NCBI GenBank assembly: GCA_019448385.1
Contig: JAGTXO010000019.1
Coordinates: forward strand, 593,001-657,000
Origin: Diacronema lutheri
Taxonomy: Eukaryota > Haptophyta > Pavlovophyceae > Pavlovales > Pavlovaceae
DNA length: 64,000 bases
Reading direction: 5' to 3'
In this document: one piece after another, positions 48,434 to 58,873 of the stretch
Layout: each line of letters opens with the position of its first letter
Numbering within the stretch: position 1 is the stretch's first letter
The notes under the pieces: model-generated
What the model was told of the DNA's origin: nothing
What the model saw: only the letters and a program-made list of their open reading frames with translations
The model's database searches: none
Program-made: the position numbers and the translations under genes

Positions 48434-51089
48434 ATGAGCCTGGCGGAGGCGGGCAGGCAGAGCGCGCCCAAGCGGCACAAGCCAGCCGCGAACCATACCG
48501 CGCCCACCGCCGGCGCGCTCGGCGCCAGCGTCAGCGCAACCGGCGTTGGCACCGGCGCGCCCGCGGCCAGCGCGTCGCTCGGCGGCGGCCCAGCGTTCGG
48601 CGGCGCGTGCACGTGCGCGCCGTCCGACGCGGTGGCGGGCGCGAGCGCGCCGCCCCACGTGGCGCTCGTGCAAAAGGCGCGACCGCTCGCGGTCACCAAG
48701 CCGCGCCAGCCGTGTGCCGCGCAGTCGCCTGTCGCGTGTGCCGTCGCCGCGCCAATGACGCCCGCGGCCGGCGGCGTGCGGCTCGGCGCGGCCGGGGGCG
48801 AGCCGGGTGCGGACCCCCAGCCGGCGCCCGTGTTCATCCCGTTCAAGCTCTCTGCCCTCACCTATTGCAAGATTCTGCGCGATCCGGTGCGGCCGCGGCG
48901 CGCACGGCCTGCGCGCGGGCATGTGCCGCGGCAGTGCGGCGAGGCCCCGCCCTCACGAGCACCCGGCCGCCCCCGCTGCGGTCGCTGTGGCCACGCACCG
49001 CTCTGCCCCCGCCGCGCGTGTAGGCGCTGTCCGGTCTGCCGGTGCGGAGCGAGTTCGCGCCGCAGCCGCGCTTTGGCATGGCCTTCGTGCTCCGGGAGGC
49101 GGCGGACGGAGGCGGCGCGACGCGCGGCGCGCGCAGGCCGCGCCGGCTGGACGGTCTGACGTGGATTGCGTCCAAGGGCCGGCCTCTCGCGTGGGATCTG
49201 CCCGCCGAGCCCGACGGCAGCCGCATCGGCGAATCCCTCCTTGTCACCTACTGCAAGCGCCGGACGAGCACCTCCTTTAAAAAGGACGCGTACCGCTTCT
49301 TCTCCGACGACATTTGGCCCGAGCTCAAGGTGCGCCGCCGCCATGCCGCGCGCGCCGCGCCACGCGCGCGCCTCCGGTGCCGACGGCGCCGACGCCGCCG
49401 CCGCCGCCTCCGCCGCGCCGTGCGCCGTGGTATGGCGCAGCGCTCGCACCCGGCGCTGTGCGGCAACAGGATGAAGGAAGAGGTGAAGCGCAGGTGGACC
49501 GCGCTCAACGCGGCCGCGCGCAGCGCGTACAAGGCCAAGGAGGTGCGCGCACGCGCCGCGCGGCGTGGCGCGGCGGTGCGCGGCGCACAGGCTGCGCGGC
49601 TGCGCTGCGCGGCTTGCCGGTGGGGCGCTGCGCCCACTGCGCTGCGCCCACTGCGCTGCGCCCACTGCGCTGCGCCCACTGCGCTGCGCCCACTGCGCTG
49701 CGCCCACTGCGCTGCGCCCACTGCGCTGCGCCCACTGCGCTGCGCCCACTGCGCTGCGCCCACTGCGCTGCGCCCACTGCGCTGCGCCCACTCGACGGGA
49801 TCGCGGGGGCGGGGGCGTGGCGGCATTGTGCTCAGATGGTCGAGGAACGTTCCTACCTGCGATCTATCCTCGAGGCGGACCCGTCCTCCCTTCTCGTGCG
49901 CTACGAATACGAGCTGCTCGCAAAGCACGCGCACCACGCTCATCGCAGCGACGGTGCCGATGCCAGCGGCGCCGACGGCGAAGAGACGGACGCGGAGGCG
50001 GAGGCGGAGGCGGAGGCGGAGGCGGAGGCGGAGGCGGAGGCGGAGGCGGAGGCGAAAGCGCATTCAACTGCTCAGGCTGTCGCGCCGCCGGTCATCGCGC
50101 CTGCCTCCATTGCTGCTGTGCCCGCCGTGTGCGCGAGCAGCACGTCCGACCGTTTGCGCGTGATTCATTACCTGGGCGAGCACGCCTTCGAGTGCCTCTG
50201 CCTGCCGCCCGTGGGCGCGCCGCTCATCGCACCGCACGACGGCGCGGCCGGCGCGGCGGCGCACGCGGACACGCGCGAGCTGAGTGCGCGCCTTCTCCCC
50301 CTCGGCAGCGGCGCGCACGGCTGCGCGCGAGCTGAGTTCGCCTTGGGCCAGCGCACGGCTCTGCCGCTGATCTCCCTTCCCCCCCCCCCCCCTTTTCTCA
50401 ACGGCTCTGCCGCTGATCTCCCTTCCCCCCCTTTTCTCAACGGCTCTGCCGCTGATCTCCCTTCCCCCCCCTTTTCTCAACGGCTCTGCCGCTGATCTCC
50501 CTTCCCCCCCTTTTGTCCCCTCCCCGCTGCAGGGCTGCACCTTGCCGTCGAGCCCGTACGTGGCCGCCAATTCGACGTGCGCGCGCATGCGGACCGTGCG
50601 GCCGCGCTCACGATCGCGCAGCTCGCCGGCACGGACGCGCCGCCGCCGCAGCCGCAGCAGCAGCAGCAGCAGGCCTCGCAGCAGCCCCCGCAGCAGCAGG
50701 TGCGGGAGCAGGTGCGGGAGCAGGCGCATTCGGCTGCGCAGCATGGCGGCAGCCGCCTCGACCCACCGCACGCGCGCAACGCGGCGGCGCTCGACGTGCG
50801 CGCAGCGGCGCCGCTCGCGCCATGCGCGGCTGAGGCGGGCAGCGATGGCGCCGCTCAAGGCGCGCCTCGAGGTGCGTCCGGCGCGGCTGCGGCTCGCGAG
50901 GCGGCAGGTGCGGCAACTGCCGCGCCGCTCGCGCCAGCCGGCGGTGCGCTCGGTTCGGACGGCGCCCTTTTTGGCAGTTGCGCTGGCAACTTTTTGTGGC
51001 GCGCAGCCATCGTGGAGGGCGGGGCGACGGGCGTGCCCGGAACGGCGGGGGACGTCAGGGACGAGGACGCCGCTTTAAGATCAGACTAG
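48434..51089 (+). CDS. HMG-box protein with polyglutamine tail
   Basis: A probable DNA-binding protein of 621 residues. Exons are 48434-48886, 49024-49329, 49441-49542, 49836-50283 and 50533-51089, with phases 0, 0, 0 and 1. Joining exons 2 and 3 restores an HMG box at about residues 233-287: KKDAYRFFSDDIWPELK, RSHPALCGNRMKEEVKRR, then WTALNAAARSAYKAKE. Before the box is a conserved-looking region (VFIPFKLSALTYCKILRDP, GLPVRSEFAPQPRFGMAFV) that I cannot name. After it come a Glu/Ala run (EAEAEA, a GGCGGA microsatellite), a folded-looking segment (RLRVIHYLGEHAFECLCLPP) and a Gln-rich stretch (PPPQPQQQQQQASQQPPQQQ). Introns 3 and 4 are largely tandem repeats. The exon 4/5 junction is the least certain. 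Confidence 0.72.
49625..49792 (+). repeat. Twelve perfect 14-bp repeats in HMG-gene intron 3
   Basis: The unit GCGCTGCGCCCACT is repeated exactly 12 times (168 bp) inside intron 3 (49543-49835). Perfect identity implies recent expansion. The period breaks the frame, consistent with non-coding status. Confidence 0.96.
50355..50515 (+). repeat. Four 39-45-bp repeats with C runs in HMG-gene intron 4
   Basis: Each unit has ACGGCTCTGCCGCTGATCTC followed by CCTT, a C run of variable length and TTTTCTCA. Length differences lie in the C run. The array fills most of intron 4 (50284-50532) and forms its pyrimidine-rich 3' part. Confidence 0.93.
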
Positions 51090-51127
51090 GTGGGCACCGC
51101 CGAAACGGCTGTGATTCTGCCCAGGGC

Positions 51128-53856
51128 TCACAGCTGGGTCGCACCGCCACCCACGGCGTGCGGCGCGGTGCCCGACGGCTGCAGCAGCGCGCACAGCTCG
51201 TCGAGGCGCGCAAGGCCCGCGCTGTCGTCGAGGCCGTCGCCTTCCTCCGCGCCGGCGGGCGCGACATGCGTGTGCGCTTCGGTGGCGGGCGCAGCGCCAA
51301 GCCCGCCGGCGGCGACGCGCGAGACAATCCGCTGCCGCGTGGCGTTGGCCGCGTCGGCCGCCTCCTCGACGAGCAGGTCGGCACACGCAAGGCCGCCGAG
51401 CAGCAGGTAGCACGCGGCGTACAGCAGCGCGGGCAGCAGCGCGGCGCGCTCGCCCAGTTGGCGCGCGAGCGCGTGCGCGCCGGCTGACGCGAGCGCGGCG
51501 CAGCCGACGGCGTGGCACGCGCTCAGCCGTAGCAGCCGGCGCGCGCGGCCGGCGCCGGCCGTCGGAGCGGCCGCCGCCGCGACGGCTGCGGCGGACGCGA
51601 CGGCGCACAGCGCGAGCGCGCAGAGCAGCGGCAGCAGCGGCAGCAGCGACGGCGGCCGCTCGGCGGCCGCGGCGGCGCCGAGCAGCGCGGCGACGCGGCG
51701 CAGGCACGCGCCGAGCGGCAGGTGCGCGGCGGGCGCGAGGAGCGCAGGCAACAGCCGCGAGAGGCGGAGCCGCGCGAGGGCGCGCACGGCGAGGCCAGCG
51801 CCAACCAGCAGCGCGGTCGCGAGCGCAAAGGAGCACGGCAGCTGCACGAGCAGCGCGACGCGCATCGCCGAGCGCAGCCGCGTCTCCGCCGTTGCCGCGC
51901 GCACGCGCTGGGCGAAGCCGGCGACGCCGTCGATGGCGGCAGCAGAGCTGCGCTGCGCGGCGGCCGCGGCGAGTGGCAGGGCGGCAGCGACTGCGCCCGG
52001 CAGCGGCTCCGCCTCGCCCGCGCCGCCCGGCGAGCCGGCGGCCGCGGCGGCGGGCTCGCGTGCGCCCTCCGCGCCGCGCGCGTCTGCGCCCTGTCGGTTG
52101 GCGTCCTCCGCGCCGCGCGGTGACACCGCCGGCGGCGGGCGCGCGGCGCGCGCGCCGACGGGCGTGGGCGGCTGCGGCGCGCGCGCGCGCGCGAGGGCGA
52201 GCGCCTCTGCCTGCGCGAGCGCCGTGTCCTTGGTGGGCAGCGCGAAGAAGAGATCGCACGCGCGCAGCAGCTCCTCAGCGGCCGCGGCCTTGGCGCCCAT
52301 GCTGCGCAGCCGTTGCGCGTGCGAGCACGCCTGCTGCGCGCGCGGGAGGAGCGAGAAGGCGGGCTCGCCGGGCAGCGGGTACGAGAGATCTCGCACGCCG
52401 CCCTTCTCCGCGCCGAGCGCGCGCGCCTCGGCTGAGGCCGCGTCGCGCTCGGCCTTGCCGCACGCGCAGCAGTGCTCGTGCGGCGAGTTGTGCGCGGCGC
52501 CGCCCGTTGCCTTGTAAAAGGGCGCGAGCAGGTGGCCGTCGGCGCAGTAGCCAAGCTCCTCGTACTGCGCGCAGCTCAGCCCGCTGGCCGCGCGGTGCCG
52601 GTCCGCAGTCGGCGCGGCCACGTCGAGCGCGCCGGACCGCCAGCCCGGACTGTCGGTGCACGATGGCCGCTCGCGCAGCACGTCGCCGCGCGTGCGCACG
52701 TAGCGTGGCGCCGCGTCGTCCGCTGAGCTGGCGGGCGAGGGGCGGCGCGCGCCCATCGGTTGCGCGGGCGGGTGCGCGCTGCCATCGAGGCCGTCCCGCG
52801 CGAGCTGCTCGTGGAAGTCAGCACCGCCTCCGCAGAGGAGCGAGAACTGGGGAACAGGGGGAGCAGGCAGGGAAGAGGGCGGACGGGCGGGCATCGTCGG
52901 GTGTGCGCACATGATGACGTACGAGGCGCAGGTGGGCGGTGCGGGTGGCAGCGCACCTTGCCGTAAAAGGCGAAGAGGTCTGCACTCGGCTCGACTCGAA
53001 ACAGCTCACACTGGGGCAGCACGCGCACTCCGCCTAGGCCATCGATCACGTCGAGGCCAGCGGGCCACGCCGCGCCGTCCTCAACGTCGGTCGGCGCGGG
53101 CTCGGAGACGACGAGCGGCGGCGGCGGCGGCGGCGGCGGTAGCGGCGACTTTGCCCGGCCGCTGCCGCGCCTCGCGCCAGGGGTGGGCGCAGGGCCGGCG
53201 CCGGTGCGCAGCGCGAGCGGTCCGTCCGTCCGAAGCTGTGGTGCAGCCGTCCACTGCGCGTGCGCGCCCGCCGGCGGTGGCGGCGGCGGCGGCGCGGCGC
53301 GCGCAGCGAGAAGCAGAGCGAGCGGCGGCAGCAGCAGCAGCGCCCAGCTGAGCCGCACCCAGCGCACGGATGGCCGGGCGTGGCGCCAGCGCAGCAACGC
53401 GGCGCACAGCGCGAGCGCGCCCAGCCAATGCGTGCAGCACAGCGCCGCCGCCGACGCCCACGCGGCCTCGCGAACGGGCAGCGTCGAGCGCGCGACGCCC
53501 ACCGCGAATAGCTCGCTCACGTACGCGAGCAGGCCCTGCCGGCACGCGCGCGCGCCCGTCGTCTCGAGCGTGCAGCCGCGCACACTCGCGCCGTCGGTAG
53601 GCGACTCGGCGAGCGCGCGGCATGTGCGCATCTCGTCGTACGCGGCGGCGGCCTCTGCCGTGCGGCACGCGGCGCAGCCGAGCGCGAGCGCGAGCGCGAG
53701 CGCGAGCAGCGCGCGCCGATGCGCGAGCAGCTGCGCGCCAGAATAAACGACTGGCTGCGCGGCGAGCGGCGCCCACGTGCCGCTCACGCGCGCGCCCTTG
53801 AGCGTGGCGAGGGCGTCGTCTTCCTCGCCCTTGTGATTTGAAGGCGGGCTCGCCAT
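51128..53856 (-). CDS. Polytopic membrane protein of unknown function (872 residues)
   Basis: Not recognised. Exons 53856-52957 and 52846-51128 join in phase 0 (FAFYGK to FSLLCGGGAD); the 110-bp intron starts GTGCGC and ends CCCCAG. Near the N-terminus is a hydrophobic segment (LALALALALGCAACRTA), followed by two more membrane helices (WASAAALCCTHWLGALALCA, WALLLLPPLALLLAARA) and a Pro-rich linker. A soluble middle part has a Cys/His cluster (NSPHEHCCACGKAE, with CAQYEELGYC upstream) that may bind metal. The C-terminal third has several more helices. Its 3' end faces the HMG gene with 38 bp between stops. It leads a run of four minus-strand genes. Confidence 0.62.
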
Positions 53857-54042
53857 CCTCCAAAAGCTGAGAGCCGCACCGCAATTTCAAAGCGGCGCCA
53901 CCCGACTCTCAACAGTCGAGCTCAGTCAGCTCACGGAGTCAAACGACCCGAGCTCGAACGCGCAAAGCCCGCGCGCCGGCCGCACGTTGCGCTGACGCGA
54001 GCCGGCGTCCACCGCGCACGGGTCCTATTGAGTGTTTCGCCG

Positions 54043-54789
54043 CTAGAACCGGCGCGGTCGGAAGATGCGCGCCTTGCCCGCGGGCCGCTGCGCCTTGATC
54101 CAGTCGAGCGTGTTGTCGTTGACGTAAAAGTCGACGCGCACGCTCGGGTCCTTGTCAACCGTCTGGAGCACCTCTCCGAGCGACGTGACCGTCACCTTTG
54201 GCGCCGGCGGCATCGCGCCGCCCGAGCGCAGAGCCATGCGGCTCCATACGCGGTCGAGCTCCTCCTTAGCGAAGAAGAGCGGCACGACGGCGCCGCAGCG
54301 TTTCTCCGCGACGAGGCCCTCAGCGTAAAAGACGGGCACCTCGGGCGGCTTGCGGAACAGCTGGCCCTGCCGGAGGAAGACGACGCGCGCGTTCGTCCGC
54401 TGCCGGTCGTGCGGGTGCAGCCGCATCAGCATCCGCATCTCGCGCCCCTCGCTGTTGACCAGCCCCGACTTGGCGTTGCGCTGCGCCATGCGCATCGCGC
54501 GGTGTAGGTCCGTCTTCCACATACGCGCGTCGCTCGCGCCGGGCATGTTCTTCAGGACCTCGAGCGCGTTCTGCGCGTCGCGCAGGAAGAGGAACATCTG
54601 GCCGAGCTGGTCGCCGTCCTTGCCCTGTGTGAGGTAGGGCTGGCCGCCCTCGTTGGTGAGCAGGAAGACGGGCACCTTGCTGAGCAGACTCTTCGGCGTC
54701 GAATGCTGCTTCACCATCAAGTCCCCGCGCACGAGCAGCGCGCACGCCGCGGCGGCCACCGCCAGCCGCAGGGCCACGACGCGTGGCAT
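54043..54789 (-). CDS. Tic22-like plastid protein-import/chaperone protein
   Basis: A 248-residue single-exon protein. After a signal-peptide-like leader (VVALRLAVAAAACALLVRG) it shows Tic22-family features: KVPVFLLTNEGGQPYLTQ, GQMFLFLRDAQNALEVL, then EVPVFYAEGLVAEK, AVVPLFFAKEELDRVW and VTSLGEVLQTV, which are the two repeated halves of the fold. Tic22 acts in the intermembrane space between the outer and inner plastid envelopes and assists preprotein transfer. The ER-type leader fits targeting through a complex (secondary) plastid, which supports an algal origin for the window. Alternative members of the family outside plastids are known in apicomplexans. Confidence 0.78.
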   Translation of the reverse strand: MPRVVALRLAVAAAACALLVRGDLMVKQHSTPKSLLSKVPVFLLTNEGGQPYLTQGKDGDQLGQMFLFLRDAQNALEVLKNMPGASDARMWKTDLHRAMRMAQRNAKSGLVNSEGREMRMLMRLHPHDRQRTNARVVFLRQGQLFRKPPEVPVFYAEGLVAEKRCGAVVPLFFAKEELDRVWSRMALRSGGAMPPAPKVTVTSLGEVLQTVDKDPSVRVDFYVNDNTLDWIKAQRPAGKARIFRPRRF

Positions 54790-54887
54790 TTTCGTTCGCG
54801 ATCGCCACGGCCGTCCTCAGTCAGGACGGAGCGTTATTGACAGACACTGGGCAGCATCAGCACGAACCCTACGCACGGCATCACTCG

Positions 54888-56606
54888 TCACGCCGTTGCA
54901 TGCGTCGCGGCCGCCGCCGGCTGTGGCAACCGCGCCTTCGCCTTGCGCGCCTCGGCCCACCCAGTCTGGCCGGGCAGTCTCTGGTCAAGCCGGCAGTTGG
55001 GCGCGTACGCCGCGCCGCATAGGCCGTGCGGGATGCAGCGCGCCCACGGCGCATTCGGGTCGTTGACCATGCCACGAACGCACGGGTAGACGCGCGGGTT
55101 GACGAGCGGCCGGTGCGCTTTGAGCAGCGCGAGCTGGCACGCAAACTGCGGTCCGGCCGCCGCGACCGCGCCGTCGAGCAAACGGACCGCGTGCTGCGCC
55201 ATCGCGCGGTCGCGCGCGGACGCGTTGACGACCGCCGCGATGAGCGGCCGCTCGAGCGCCGCCCAGAGTGGCTGACTGTGCGCGAGGAACCGTTTCACTT
55301 GGTCGTTGGCGCCGGCGATGTGGTACCGGTAGTTGGGCAGACCGGCCCGTCGCATGAGCAGCAGCAGCGACTCGGTGCCGCGCTCTGTCACGCCAAGCAC
55401 GTCGAGCGCGTGGAGAAAGCCGTACACGGCCGCCTCGTGCTCGGCGCGGATGGGCGCTGCCGAGTGCGAGAGCGAGGCGGAGCCCGATGCGTAGACGTGC
55501 ACCTGCCGCAGCTGCGAGTCAGCGAGGCGTGGCAGCCAATCAGAAAGGCGGTCGTGCAGCGCGCCGTTGCGGTAGTCCGCCGCCGGCACTGCGCGGCCCG
55601 GCTTGCCGCTGCGCGCGTCCGCCGGGCGGAGCGGCCCGTCGGCGGGCGCGTGCTCGCGCGCCAGGTGCGCATACTCGTGCTTAAACCACGAGTGCTTGAA
55701 TGAGTCGTGCAGGTTGGACGTGACGAACTTGGACGGGTCGCGCACGAGCGCGAATGACGTTGTGACGCAGCCGTGCGAGCGCATCGGCTCGCCAAGCGCC
55801 GCCTGCCGCAGCTGGAGCGCGAGGTCCGTCGAGTTGGTCGTGCCGCCGTGCACCTCGAGCACGAGCCGCGGCCGCTCGCGCACAAAGGTGCCATTCATGC
55901 GCAGCTGACGCAGCAGGCAGCCCCACGAGACGACGAGCGTCTGGCGGTGCAGCTCCGCCTCGCCTCGCGGCGTGCAGCTCCGCCCATCCGCTCGCACGAA
56001 GTGGTACGTGAAGCCCGGCTGGTTCATCACCCACGTGCGCATCGACGTGCCGCCCGTCTTCGGGATGTGGATGAACAGGACGATGGAGCAACGCGGCTCG
56101 GGCCAGCCGGGCAGCCTGCAGCCCGCCCCGTCGCTCCCACCGCCACCGTCGCCACTCGGCACCGCGCCAACGGGCTCGGCGCTCGCTGGCGGCGCTCGCC
56201 GCGCCGCGGGGACGCCGGACGGCGCGTGCTCGGCAAACGTCGACGCCCGTCCCAACGCGGACGCGGTCGCGCCGCGCTCGGCCAAATCACCACCGCCGCC
56301 GGGCGCAACCGGCGCTCGGCGAACCAGGGCGTCGATCGCGCCACCGGCAGCAGCCGCACGCGCGCCCGCCTCCTTCGCAGCCGGCGCGTGTTGACGTCGG
56401 AGAGAGCCCGCGGCCGCCGTGGCCGTGAGGGCGCTCGCGCCGCGCGGCCAGAGCGTGATGGCCACCTCCTCGGCGCGCCATGCGGTCAGCGACATGGCGG
56501 CGCCAGCCATGCACGCGAGCAATGCGAGGACGGCGACCCGCGCCACACGCGCGAGCGGCGCCTCGATGCCGATAGCCGTCGCGTCGTCGTCCTCACCGTC
56601 CGCCAT
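54888..56606 (-). CDS. Type II membrane carbohydrate sulfotransferase
   Basis: A 572-residue protein. An N-terminal cytosolic tail is followed by a signal anchor (VARVAVLALLACMAGAAMSL), a disordered stem and a catalytic domain starting near residue 170. The 5'-phosphosulfate loop reads LFIHIPKTGGTSMR and the 3'-phosphate site FALVRDPSKFVTSNLHDSF, both characteristic of Golgi PAPS-dependent sulfotransferases of the heparan 2-O/6-O type. Several Cys residues near the C-terminus (YPCVRGMV, ARCIPHGLCG) may form disulfides. It would sulfate cell-surface or scale polysaccharides; the exact acceptor is unknown. The ATG at 56606 is the first in the frame after the upstream gene. No intron is needed. 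Confidence 0.8.
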   Translation of the reverse strand: MADGEDDDATAIGIEAPLARVARVAVLALLACMAGAAMSLTAWRAEEVAITLWPRGASALTATAAAGSLRRQHAPAAKEAGARAAAAGGAIDALVRRAPVAPGGGGDLAERGATASALGRASTFAEHAPSGVPAARRAPPASAEPVGAVPSGDGGGGSDGAGCRLPGWPEPRCSIVLFIHIPKTGGTSMRTWVMNQPGFTYHFVRADGRSCTPRGEAELHRQTLVVSWGCLLRQLRMNGTFVRERPRLVLEVHGGTTNSTDLALQLRQAALGEPMRSHGCVTTSFALVRDPSKFVTSNLHDSFKHSWFKHEYAHLAREHAPADGPLRPADARSGKPGRAVPAADYRNGALHDRLSDWLPRLADSQLRQVHVYASGSASLSHSAAPIRAEHEAAVYGFLHALDVLGVTERGTESLLLLMRRAGLPNYRYHIAGANDQVKRFLAHSQPLWAALERPLIAAVVNASARDRAMAQHAVRLLDGAVAAAGPQFACQLALLKAHRPLVNPRVYPCVRGMVNDPNAPWARCIPHGLCGAAYAPNCRLDQRLPGQTGWAEARKAKARLPQPAAAATHATA

Positions 56607-56830
56607 GCGGCAGCCCAGTTCGGCGAGTTCGCGCGAGCGACGCCGGATGCCAGTTTTCACAGCCACAACGTCGGTCAGCCGGCGCGCGTTCGCGCTGTGA
56701 CTACCCCACTTTGGAACGGAACGCCACGTGCGCAGCGTCGGAAATGGGGCTTACGGGAAGGCGACACTGCATCGCGCGCACGCCGGCGCAGCAGTCGTCC
56801 GTCCGGCCGGGAGCTGGCCGGTTGGTCGGT

Positions 56831-57703
56831 TCAGTAGTGGCGCTGCGCGCGATACGGGTTTGGCCCCGCTCCAGCCGCCGCCCTCTGCGAGAGCGCCTCG
56901 TTCAGGAAGCGGCCCTGGTCGGTGCCATACGCCAGTCGCGACTGCCCCGGCTGCCACACCTGCGCGGGCTCGGCGGCGGCGGGCTGGGGGGGGAGGGTTG
57001 GCGGCGGAGCGTAGCCATAGACGTGCGCATAGGCGGCCGGCGGTGACGGCGCATACGGCGATTGCGCCGATGGCTGCGCGTAATCGCCGTATGCGGGCTG
57101 GAAGGCGGGCGTGGGCTGCGCTGGTTGCAGCGTCGGCTGCGGCGCGGCGACGGCCGTGGCGGCGGCGGTGGCCAACATTGGCGGCGCGCCGCTCGACGTT
57201 GCGCCGCCGCTGCGCCGGAGGGGCGAGGCGAACGGGGCTCCGCCGGCCGGGGCGCCACCGTGCGGGGACGGCTGACTGCTCGCGTGCCCGCTGCCCGGCG
57301 TGCTGCCGGGCAGGCCGCCGGCCGGCGGAAGCACCGCGGGCGCCGACGGCTGCGCGCCCGAAGCGCCCGGCGCGGCGCCAGCGCCCGCGGCCACGGCGAG
57401 CGCCGCGATGGGCTGTGAGACGGCGTGCGGTGTGGGTGGCGCGTAGTCGACGATCGCAGACGCCGAGCCGCCGCCGATCGCCGCGCCCGTGAGCGCGTGC
57501 ATCGCGGCTGCCGCCGCGTCGTCCGCGGTGCGCGTGCGAAAGCGGACGCGCGCGCACGGCGCGGTCACGACCTCGCCACTCGCGCTCGCCACAATCTCCG
57601 GGGCAAGCGTCACTGATGTGACCCAGCCGTGCGCGCCGAACAGCGCGCGCAGCTCCGCCTCGCCCGCGCCGCCCACATTCTCGACGCGCAGCTCCACCTC
57701 CAT
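56831..57703 (-). CDS. RRM-type RNA-binding protein
   Basis: A 290-residue protein with one RNA-recognition motif at residues 1-90: RNP2-like VELRVENVGG, helix ELRALFGAHG, and RNP1-like APCARVRFRT, ending in SASAIVDYAPP. The RNP1 lacks the usual aromatic pair, so canonical stacking may be weakened. The remainder is Pro/Ala/Tyr/Gln-rich (PAYGDYAQPSAQSPYAPSP, YAHVYGYAPPP), a prion-like tail common in splicing or mRNP proteins. It starts 104 bp from the divergent SFT2-like gene. Confidence 0.68.
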   Translation of the reverse strand: MEVELRVENVGGAGEAELRALFGAHGWVTSVTLAPEIVASASGEVVTAPCARVRFRTRTADDAAAAAMHALTGAAIGGGSASAIVDYAPPTPHAVSQPIAALAVAAGAGAAPGASGAQPSAPAVLPPAGGLPGSTPGSGHASSQPSPHGGAPAGGAPFASPLRRSGGATSSGAPPMLATAAATAVAAPQPTLQPAQPTPAFQPAYGDYAQPSAQSPYAPSPPAAYAHVYGYAPPPTLPPQPAAAEPAQVWQPGQSRLAYGTDQGRFLNEALSQRAAAGAGPNPYRAQRHY

Positions 57704-57807
57704 GGCGCAACCCAGGCGGCGGCGGTCCTCCTCTGTGCTGAAGTCGAGCAGCTTAAGTCGGGAGCTTCGCTCGAGCGTGCAGGTCCAGGTTGGTACAGGT
57801 GGCCGGG

Positions 57808-58776
57808 ATGGATGGCTCCCTGCGCGAGTTCGCGCTCGCGCACAAGGGCGGCGGCGGGCTCGGGCTGAGCGGCGCGTCGATCAGCCGTTCATACAGCATG
57901 GGCGCTGCGCCGACCTCGGCGGGCCTGCCCAACTCGCTTTCGTCGCTCAGGGCAAATCTGTCGGCGTTCGGCTTCGGGCGCAAGGGCCATGCGCCAAACG
58001 GCAGCGGCGGCTTTGGCTCGGGGGATGGGCGGCCGTCGGGCGGTGCGGGCGCGTCGGGCGTAGGCGTTGGCGGCTGGACGTTTGATTGGGGCGCGGTCAA
58101 GGGCAAGGGCGGCGCCGACGCGATGCCGTCGCTGCTGCGGTGGGGCGGGTCGGACGGCGGCGGCATCGCCGAGCCCTTTGCGCACGTCCGGCGGCTGCGC
58201 TCGTTTGCGGTGCTGATGCTGCTGGGTGGGCTCAACTTTGCAATGGCGGGTCTCTTCCTCCCGCTCGTGCTCATCCGCCCCGCCAAGTTTTCCCTCTTCT
58301 TTACGCTCGGCAACTGCCTCGTGCTCGCGTCGTTTGCAGCGCTGCGCGGCGCGCGCGAGCAGGCGGCGCAGCTGCTCAGCGCGGCGCGGCTGCCGTTCAC
58401 GCTCGCGTACGTGGGGAGCATGTGTCTCACGCTCTACTCGGCGCTCATCGCCCACTCGTACGTGCTCGTCGTCGTGTCGGCGGTCGCGCAGCTCGTCGCG
58501 CTGTGCTACTATTGCGCGTCGTACCTGCCGGGCGGCAGCCGCGCGCTGCGGCTGCTCTCGGCAATGGCCGGCCGGATCGCCGGGCAGCTCGGAGCTGCGA
58601 CCCGCATGCTCTGCTGCGGCAGAAGGCGAGGCGGTGCGCGCGCCGCCGCCGCGCGCAGCCTCGCCTTCTGCCGCACCGCCTCGCCACGCGCAGCCGCCGA
58701 GCGCGACCGCGCGCGCGCGCGCGCGCGCGCGCCCGTCCGACGCGCGCGCGCCCCCGCAGGCATGCTCCCGCTCTGA
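57808..58776 (+). CDS. SFT2-like vesicle transport membrane protein
   Basis: A 322-residue protein whose second half matches the Got1/SFT2 family of Golgi tetraspan proteins, which act in retrograde endosome-to-Golgi fusion. Four membrane helices are visible: FAVLMLLGGLNFAMAGLFLP, SLFFTLGNCLVLASFAAL, LAYVGSMCLTLYSALIAHS and VLVVVSAVAQLVALCYYCAS. The family signature KFSLFFTLGN and the terminal SYLPGG are present. It is longer than usual (yeast Sft2 215 residues) because of a Gly/Ser-rich N-terminus and an Arg/Ala-rich tail of about 80 residues. ORC4 follows 97 bp downstream on the same strand. Confidence 0.85.
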   Translation: MDGSLREFALAHKGGGGLGLSGASISRSYSMGAAPTSAGLPNSLSSLRANLSAFGFGRKGHAPNGSGGFGSGDGRPSGGAGASGVGVGGWTFDWGAVKGKGGADAMPSLLRWGGSDGGGIAEPFAHVRRLRSFAVLMLLGGLNFAMAGLFLPLVLIRPAKFSLFFTLGNCLVLASFAALRGAREQAAQLLSAARLPFTLAYVGSMCLTLYSALIAHSYVLVVVSAVAQLVALCYYCASYLPGGSRALRLLSAMAGRIAGQLGAATRMLCCGRRRGGARAAAARSLAFCRTASPRAAAERDRARARARAPVRRARAPAGMLPL

Positions 58777-58873
58777 GCCTCGGCAGCCAACGCCGGCCCG
58801 TGGCCTGAAGTCAGAGAGTAGAGAAATTACCTCTCCCGCGCTGGCGCGCTTTTCTCGCGCCCGGATAAAAGCC

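Noticed and set aside
58862-58873. TATA box GGATAAAAGCC before ORC4
   Set aside because: It ends directly at the start codon, too close for a transcription start unless a downstream ATG is used.
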